From the NCBI GenBank assembly GCA_947589375.1, contig CANQAO010000025.1:1-11860 (forward strand): a stretch of DNA of 11,860 nucleotides, in the 5' to 3' direction. This DNA comes from an uncultured Bacilli bacterium. GTDB lineage: Bacteria; Bacillota_I; Bacilli_A; RF39; UBA660. This document shows positions 7,240 to 11,860 of the stretch, piece after piece. The translations under genes were made by a program, and so were the position numbers. Every line of letters starts with the position of its first letter. Positions within the stretch are counted from its first letter, which is position 1. Below the pieces are notes generated by a model. That model had not been told where the DNA came from and searched no databases. It saw only the letters and a list, made by a program, of their open reading frames with translations.

Positions 7240-7268
7240 TTGACTTTACAATGTAAATAATTTATAAT
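7240..7268 (+). promoter_or_regulatory. Promoter of the prepilin-like gene with a palindromic spacer
   Basis: -35 TTGACT (7240-7245), 17 bases, -10 TATAAT (7263-7268). Bases 7245-7257 are a perfect 13-bp palindrome (TTTACA, A, TGTAAA) starting at the last base of the -35 box. It loosely recalls TACA-N2-TGTA boxes of CopY/BlaI-type repressors, but the one-base centre does not match them. Confidence 0.78.
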
Positions 7269-7291
7269 TTAGATAGAATAGGGAATGTGAT

Positions 7292-8314
7292 ATGATGAAT
7301 AAAAAAGGATTTACACTTATCGAATTAATTGCAGTAGTAGTTATTTTATCGTTAATTGCTTTAGTCGTTTTTCCGGCCGTAAATTCGGTTATCCGCAATT
7401 CCAGAGAAAAGGCTTATGAAAGTCAAATAAACACACTTGTTAAAGCGGCTGAAGAGTGTACATATGAAAATCCAGCTATTTTGCCCTCTAAAGGGGAAAC
7501 TACTAAATTAAATTTAAATTGTTTAACTGGGGGCTGCACTATAAACGGCGTTAATATCGAAGGCGGTTATATTAATGAAGACGATATTAAAGATCCCAGA
7601 AAAACTTCAAAAAATATCGAAGGCTGCATCGTTATTAATTATAAGGAAACCACTAATCAAACGATAAAACAAAAATATACATATGAATATCAAGAAAATT
7701 GTTCAGCCGAAATAGGTTTAAATACCACTGGTGGCTGGCTTTTAAAAAATTCTAATGTCAAAGAAACTAATGGTATTTATAAAGGAAACGATGTTAACAA
7801 TTATATTAATTTTAGTGGCAGTACGTGGCGCATTTTAAAAGTGAATGGTGATGGAACAATTACTATTGTGAAAAATACCGAAGTAGTTAATGTACCTTTG
7901 GATAATAATTTAAATTTTCAAAATTCCCGTACCGATAAATATTTAAATAATACTTATTATAAAACTCTTTCACAAAAAAAATACATTACTAATTCTGATA
8001 CTTGTATAAAAGCAATTAATGATAAGTGTGAAAAAGAATATACTTCAAAAGTAACACTATTATCTTATGAAGATTATAAGAACGCTAATGGTCAAAATTG
8101 TAATAATGGAATATGTCCTAATGACAATTACTTAAGTAACTTAAATAATGCCGAATATATAACTAATGACAACATGCTAATGGCAATTAATAATGGGGCT
8201 CTAACAGACACAAGTAGTCAAAAATTAAATGTCAGACCAGTAGTTACTTTAAAAAATACTACCCAAATTGTAAGTGGTAAAGGCAGCAGCGATAATCCCT
8301 ATGTGATAGGTTAA
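7292..8314 (+). CDS. Type IV prepilin-like surface protein with cysteine-rich body and shared C-terminal domain
   Basis: 340 residues with a textbook class III signal: KKG then FTLIELIAVVVILSLIAL. Prepilin peptidase should cut after G6 and methylate F7, and E11 is the conserved glutamate at mature position 5. After the pilin helix (7 to about 55) comes a region with five cysteines (56, 77, 82, 112, 137). The C-terminal domain (about 160-340) has NNYINF (169-174), WRILKV (179-184), DGTITIVKN, then RPVVTLKN (315-322) and NPYVIG (335-340), matching the layout of the protein at 5643. Four more cysteines lie at 238, 246, 270 and 275. It is probably a pseudopilin or minor pilin exposing this domain; no pilus assembly genes are in the window. 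The start is ATG 7292 or ATG 7295; the ribosome site AGGGA (7280-7284) favours the first. No terminator follows, so it may read into the next operon. Confidence 0.88.
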   Translation: MMNKKGFTLIELIAVVVILSLIALVVFPAVNSVIRNSREKAYESQINTLVKAAEECTYENPAILPSKGETTKLNLNCLTGGCTINGVNIEGGYINEDDIKDPRKTSKNIEGCIVINYKETTNQTIKQKYTYEYQENCSAEIGLNTTGGWLLKNSNVKETNGIYKGNDVNNYINFSGSTWRILKVNGDGTITIVKNTEVVNVPLDNNLNFQNSRTDKYLNNTYYKTLSQKKYITNSDTCIKAINDKCEKEYTSKVTLLSYEDYKNANGQNCNNGICPNDNYLSNLNNAEYITNDNMLMAINNGALTDTSSQKLNVRPVVTLKNTTQIVSGKGSSDNPYVIG

Positions 8315-8317
8315 TAT

Positions 8318-8346
8318 TTGAAAATATAATATAATTATAGTATAAT
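8318..8346 (+). promoter_or_regulatory. Promoter of the 8370-11725 operon
   Basis: -35 TTGAAA (8318-8323), 17 bases, -10 TATAAT (8341-8346). Two further TATAAT strings lie in the spacer (8325-8330, 8330-8335). The spacer also contains an AT-only inverted repeat (8325-8330 with 8334-8339), which is weak evidence for an operator at this base composition. Confidence 0.65.
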
Positions 8347-8369
8347 AATGAAAGTATCGAGGTGAAACT

Positions 8370-8843
8370 ATGAAAAATATTGAAAAATTCATTCAAACTC
8401 ATAAAAAATCATGTATTATTGGGCTAATGGTTTTTTTAGCCATTGTCATTATTTTCTTTACAATATTCTTTATTATCCCATCATTTGGTAGTGACAATTA
8501 TGGACATCGTTTAGATGATATTGATAAACATAAGATTTCTAATAGTTCTATTAATGAGATCAAAGAAAACATTAATAGTAAAGATGGCGTTGATAAAGTT
8601 TCTTATCATAATGAAGGACGTATTTTAAACTTTACGATAAAAGTTAAAGACGTTCAATTAGATAAAGCCAAAGAATATGCTAATTTAATTCTTGAAGGTA
8701 TAAGTAAAAAGAATTTAAAATATTATGACATTCAAGTATTTTTAGATTCTGATGATAATACCAAAGATTATCCAATTGCTGGTTATAAACATAAGTCATC
8801 AGATACTATTAGTTGGGGAAATGTAGGTGGAACTAGTGAATAA
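8370..8843 (+). CDS. Single-pass membrane protein, function unknown, partner of the receptor-GGDEF gene
   Basis: 157 residues, not recognised. It has a basic N-terminal segment, one hydrophobic helix (about 14-38) and an extracytoplasmic domain of about 115 residues. The domain alternates predicted helix and strand: helix 60-70, strands near 75-93, amphipathic helix 97-112, strand 118-126. No cysteine occurs outside the membrane segment (only C15), so it is not a disulfide protein. The ribosome site is GAGGTGA (8359-8365). Its 3' end overlaps the next gene by eight bases, which points to coupled translation and a shared task, perhaps as an accessory or regulator of the Venus-flytrap receptor (inference). 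Confidence 0.8.
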   Translation: MKNIEKFIQTHKKSCIIGLMVFLAIVIIFFTIFFIIPSFGSDNYGHRLDDIDKHKISNSSINEIKENINSKDGVDKVSYHNEGRILNFTIKVKDVQLDKAKEYANLILEGISKKNLKYYDIQVFLDSDDNTKDYPIAGYKHKSSDTISWGNVGGTSE

Positions 8844-10866
8844 AAAAATTCTAGTAGTCTTCATCACTATTTTACTTCTCTTAGTAGGCGGTTCAATATT
8901 TTATTATTTCACCAAAGAAGATAAAAATAGTTTAACCGTTACGGAAAAAAGTTGGATTGAAAGCAATAAAAACAAAGTAATTGATTTATCTATTCCTAGT
9001 GATATTGCGGTTTTAAGTAGTAATGGCGATGGGGTTATCTTTGATTTTCTAAATGATTTAGAAGATAAAACAGGTTTAGATTTTAATAAATTATCTTATA
9101 ATAATGGGGAAAAATATACTAGTGATTATGCCATTACCGTGACTGAAAATAAAACTGCTAAAGATATCTTAATTTATCAAGATAGCTATGCTTTAGTAAC
9201 GAAAAATAAAATTCAATATAATGACACTAGTGAAATTAAAAACATCGTGATTGGAGTTTTAGAAAACGATCTAGATAAAATCAATAAATATTTATTCGGT
9301 AGTTCAGAGGTTGTTTTTAAACCTTTTAAAACAGTTGATGAAATGATTTTAGAAATAACTAGTAATCGTTTAGATGCGATGGCCGTGCCTCGTTTAGCTT
9401 ATCTAAATAAAATTATCGAAAGCGATAATTTAAATATCGCCTATAATATTACCGAATATCAAGAAAATTATATTTTAAAATTAGGTAGCGAAAACACCTT
9501 AAATCACATTTTAACTAAATACTATAAAAAATGGCGTAATGAAAATTTTGAAACCGATTTTAATAAAAGATTAGCTGAAAACTATTTCGAAGGCAAAAAA
9601 ATCGGTGAAAAAGATCAAGTCGAATTTCGCAGTAAACGTTATAATTATGGTTTTGTTTTAAATAGTCCTTTTGATGTTACTACTAAAGATGGGCTTCGTG
9701 GGTTTAACTATAGCTTTTTAAATAGTTTTGCCAAAGCGACTAATATCGAAATCAATTATAAAAAATATTCATCAATTCAAAATTTACTTAATGATTTTGA
9801 AAACAATAATTTAGATATCATTTTTAACTATCATGCCCAAAGTAAATATAAAATGGATACTAGTAATACCATCTCTTTATATGATGAAAAAATAGCCATT
9901 ATTGCGAGTGAAAAAAACGATATCACGGTAAACTCAGTTAATTCTTTAACTGATTATACCGTAAAAGCCATTAAAGATAGCAAAATTGATAGTTATTTAC
10001 AAGAACATGGTGTTAAAACTAAAACTTATAATAACGTTTCTAGTTTAATAAATAGTTTAAAGAAAAATGATTTAGTAGCTATCGATTATTATACTTATGA
10101 TAATTATGTCCGTGATAATTTAAGTAAATTTAAAAGTTTATATACCTTTAATTTAGAAAACGAATATAACTTTGTATGCCGTGATGTTAAAGCTAACAGA
10201 ACTTTTAATGAGTTATTTGATTTCTATTTATCATTTACCAATAATAAACAAATCATTAATAACAGCTATACTGAAATTATCAATTATACTAGTAGTAATA
10301 AACTTATCCAAGCTTTAATTGCAGTCTTTAGTGCGGTTATTCTATTATTAGTTGGTATTTTAACTGGTAAAATCATCAAAAAACGTAAAGATCATAACTC
10401 CAAATTATCCAAAACTGAAAAATTACGTTATATTGATAGTTTAACATCACTTAAAAATCGTAATTATTTAAACGCTAATGTCAGCAAATGGGATGCCACC
10501 GATGTTTATCCACAAGCGATTATTATTATCGATTTAAATAATGTAGCTTATATTAATGATAACTTTGGTCATGCCGAAGGGGATAAAGTTATCATTGAAG
10601 GCGCTGGCGTTTTAATTAATCATCAACTACCTAATAGTGAAATCATTAGAACTAATGGTAATGAATTTTTAGTTTATATGGTAGGTAATGACGAAAAAAC
10701 TGTTGTTTCTTATATTAGAAAACTCCATAAAGAACTTAAAAATCTATCGCATGGCTTTGGCGCGGCTATCGGTTATAGTATGATTACTGATGAAATTAAG
10801 ACTATTGACGATGCCGTTAATGAAGCGACAATAGATATGAAAAACAATAAACAAGAAGCTAAATAG
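8836..10866 (+). CDS. Membrane receptor: tandem SBP_bac_3-like domains fused to a degenerate GGDEF domain
   Basis: 676 residues. TM1 is at about 5-24. The first Venus-flytrap domain spans about 34-255: it opens LTVTEKSWIESN, as in BvgS-type sensors, and has the typical VDEMILEITSNRLDAMAV lobe element. The second spans about 260-480, with GLRGFNYSFLNSF near 286-298. TM2 is at about 491-512. The GGDEF domain covers about 525-676: YIDSLTSLKNRNYL; IIIDLNNVAYINDNFGHAEGD, with metal-site D566; then NGNEF (607-611) where GGDEF is expected. Two of five signature residues differ and no RxxD inhibitory site is seen, so diguanylate cyclase activity is doubtful. It may instead bind nucleotide or partner proteins. 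GTG at 8836 is preferred over GTG 8827 because AGGTGG (8825-8830) sits five bases before it. It probably senses a small ligand such as an amino acid, but the ligand is unknown. Confidence 0.9.
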   Translation: MNKKILVVFITILLLLVGGSIFYYFTKEDKNSLTVTEKSWIESNKNKVIDLSIPSDIAVLSSNGDGVIFDFLNDLEDKTGLDFNKLSYNNGEKYTSDYAITVTENKTAKDILIYQDSYALVTKNKIQYNDTSEIKNIVIGVLENDLDKINKYLFGSSEVVFKPFKTVDEMILEITSNRLDAMAVPRLAYLNKIIESDNLNIAYNITEYQENYILKLGSENTLNHILTKYYKKWRNENFETDFNKRLAENYFEGKKIGEKDQVEFRSKRYNYGFVLNSPFDVTTKDGLRGFNYSFLNSFAKATNIEINYKKYSSIQNLLNDFENNNLDIIFNYHAQSKYKMDTSNTISLYDEKIAIIASEKNDITVNSVNSLTDYTVKAIKDSKIDSYLQEHGVKTKTYNNVSSLINSLKKNDLVAIDYYTYDNYVRDNLSKFKSLYTFNLENEYNFVCRDVKANRTFNELFDFYLSFTNNKQIINNSYTEIINYTSSNKLIQALIAVFSAVILLLVGILTGKIIKKRKDHNSKLSKTEKLRYIDSLTSLKNRNYLNANVSKWDATDVYPQAIIIIDLNNVAYINDNFGHAEGDKVIIEGAGVLINHQLPNSEIIRTNGNEFLVYMVGNDEKTVVSYIRKLHKELKNLSHGFGAAIGYSMITDEIKTIDDAVNEATIDMKNNKQEAK

Positions 10867-10882
10867 TAAGAGAGGCTAGAAC

Positions 10883-11725
10883 ATGAAGAAATTTTTAAAA
10901 AAAATTATTGATATTTTCATGAACCCAGCGATGATGATTCTGCCTGGGCAGCTAGCCTTTTTTATTGTGCTTGCTCTTTTTCCGCTTTTAACTTTAATTG
11001 GGTATATTGGCTCTAATATTTCTTTATTTTCCAATGCTTTTTTATCAATTATGGATAATATTATTCCTACGGAAATATTAAATGTTCTTTTACCTTTTAT
11101 TACGGAAAGTCATATTACGGGTAATGTTGCTTTTTTCTTAATCATTGGTTTTTATTTAATTTCCAATGGAACTAATTCCTTAATCGTCGCTTCCAATGAA
11201 CTTTTTGGGATTAAACACGATCCTTTTTTAAAAAGACGAATAAAAGCCTTTTTTATGATTATCCTATTAATGGGTTTATTTATTTTTAATGTTTTAGTTT
11301 TAGCTTATGGCAACGTTATTGTCAGTGGCCTGATTCACTTAGAAGTTTTAAAAGATGTTAGCGATAGTTTATATTCATTATTTGTTTTATTAAAATGGCC
11401 AGTAGCTTTTATCTGTATCTTTTTAGCCATCAAAATCTTTTATGCTATCGCACCTGATGAACGTATTGCCAGTAAATATATGAATAAAGGCGCTTTATTT
11501 ACAACCATTTTTTGGATTATCGGTACAGCCGTTTATTCAATATATACCTCAAATTTTAATAATTACAAAATGTTCTATGGTAGTATCAGTGCGATTATGG
11601 CGATGATGATTTGGATTTATTATTTGTCATATATTTTAGTTATGGGTATTGCCATTAATTCTACTGATTATAATATGGCGCAAAAAAAATTACATAAAAA
11701 CGAAGAAAATAGCCAAGATAATTAG
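10883..11725 (+). CDS. YihY/BrkB-family (UPF0761) inner-membrane protein
   Basis: 280 residues with about six hydrophobic helices. Family hallmarks are QLAFFIVLALFPLLTL (23-38), an RRIKAFF stretch after the second loop (118-124), AP at 190-191 following a helix, and the C-terminal FYGSISAIMAMMIWIYYLSY (231-250) followed by GIAINS. The family was once called ribonuclease BN in error. Its biochemical role is still unsettled, with a transporter-like or membrane-quality function suspected. A ribosome site AGAGG (10871-10875) lies seven bases before ATG, and the gene starts 16 bases after the receptor gene, so it is in the same operon. The tail after residue 262 is polar and Lys/Asn-rich. Length is normal for the family. 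Confidence 0.93.
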   Translation: MKKFLKKIIDIFMNPAMMILPGQLAFFIVLALFPLLTLIGYIGSNISLFSNAFLSIMDNIIPTEILNVLLPFITESHITGNVAFFLIIGFYLISNGTNSLIVASNELFGIKHDPFLKRRIKAFFMIILLMGLFIFNVLVLAYGNVIVSGLIHLEVLKDVSDSLYSLFVLLKWPVAFICIFLAIKIFYAIAPDERIASKYMNKGALFTTIFWIIGTAVYSIYTSNFNNYKMFYGSISAIMAMMIWIYYLSYILVMGIAINSTDYNMAQKKLHKNEENSQDN

Positions 11726-11860
11726 TGGGATACATATTTATTACCAGTATGTATCTTACCCGCAGACTACTAGTACTTAACTCGGTTTCATGGGAACGCG
11801 AGCAGTATTATATGGTAATGAATCTCCTATTTAAAAGGCTATTTTCTAGCAAAAAGTGGT
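11726..11860 (-). ncRNA. Possible structured RNA or its edge; no convincing gene
   Basis: The segment is more GC-rich than its surroundings and contains nested complements: ATTACC (11740-11745) with GGTAAT (11814-11819), ACTACT (11766-11771) with AGCAGT (11801-11806), and CTCG (11781-11784) with CGAG (11799-11802). A competing perfect 8-bp hairpin is GATACATA (11729-11736) with TATGTATC (11748-11755). The second pairing has an A-C mismatch on the plus strand but a G-U wobble on the minus strand, which favours minus-strand RNA. One plus frame is open to the window edge, but its codons are unlike the neighbours and it has no ribosome site. I cannot name a family. Confidence 0.25.

Noticed and set aside
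7240..7268. CopY/BlaI-type operator in the prepilin promoter
   Set aside because: TACA and TGTA are separated by one base, not the two required by the known box, and no cognate regulator is present in the window.
6361..7291. Diversity-generating retroelement variable and template repeat pair
   Set aside because: The C-terminal domain might be a suitable target, but I found no second near-identical copy of the segment and no reverse transcriptase gene in the window.
11726..11820. 5S rRNA on the minus strand, because GTTCCCATG and GTTAAG appear in the right order
   Set aside because: The near-universal CCGAAC loop is missing, the spacing is several bases short, and the flanking helix does not fall in register. 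A covariance search would settle it.
11845..11860. 3' end of RNase P RNA (minus strand reads ACCACT then a T-run at the edge)
   Set aside because: Only six bases match the usual end and the rest would lie outside the window, so it cannot be supported.
11749..11860. Partial plus-strand gene starting at ATG 11749, open to the window edge
   Set aside because: No ribosome binding site, codon choice unlike all neighbours (CTA, CTC, CGC, TCG), and the region has strong inverted repeats.

Overview
The window looks like chromosomal DNA of a low-GC, Gram-positive-type bacterium. The evidence is strong AGGAGG-like ribosome binding sites, sigma-A-like promoters (TTGACT, 17-18 bp, TATAAT), short hairpin-plus-T terminators and very AT-rich coding sequence (about 24% GC over 9781-9960). 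The kinds of surface protein present resemble those of uncultured gut Bacillota (Bacilli/RF39-like or related groups), but that placement is inference; there is no rRNA or other marker gene. The code appears standard. All ten stop codons are TAA or TAG.

Left part (1-3600): an unrecognised four-helix membrane protein (81-974) converges on a DedA-family membrane protein (971-1609, minus strand). Their stop codons overlap inside one bidirectional terminator. Divergent from dedA, with back-to-back promoters, is a 613-residue, mostly helical, soluble protein of unknown function (1722-3563).

Middle (3600-8314): a two-gene operon encodes a class I polyprenyl diphosphate synthase with a long N-terminal extension (3624-4850) and a membrane-anchored thioredoxin-fold protein with a CPWC site (4860-5522). 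Two separately promoted surface proteins follow. One (5643-7034) has a SipW/TasA-type secreted N-terminus and the other (7292-8314) a type IV prepilin N-terminus. They appear to end in the same cysteine-containing C-terminal domain. A 257-bp gap between them holds near-repeats, a hairpin and a strong terminator.

Right part (8315-11860): a likely operon of a single-pass membrane protein (8370-8843), a tandem Venus-flytrap receptor fused to a GGDEF domain whose signature is degenerate (8836-10866), and a YihY/BrkB-family membrane protein (10883-11725). The last 135 bases have no convincing gene, are more GC-rich than their surroundings and contain nested inverted repeats. They may be the edge of a structured RNA.

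Taken together the region is about the cell envelope: isoprenoid lipid carrier synthesis and possibly recycling, extracytoplasmic thiol chemistry, surface or pilin display, and ligand sensing. Three of the promoters carry a short palindrome that begins at or inside the TTGACT -35 box, which suggests local repressor control.
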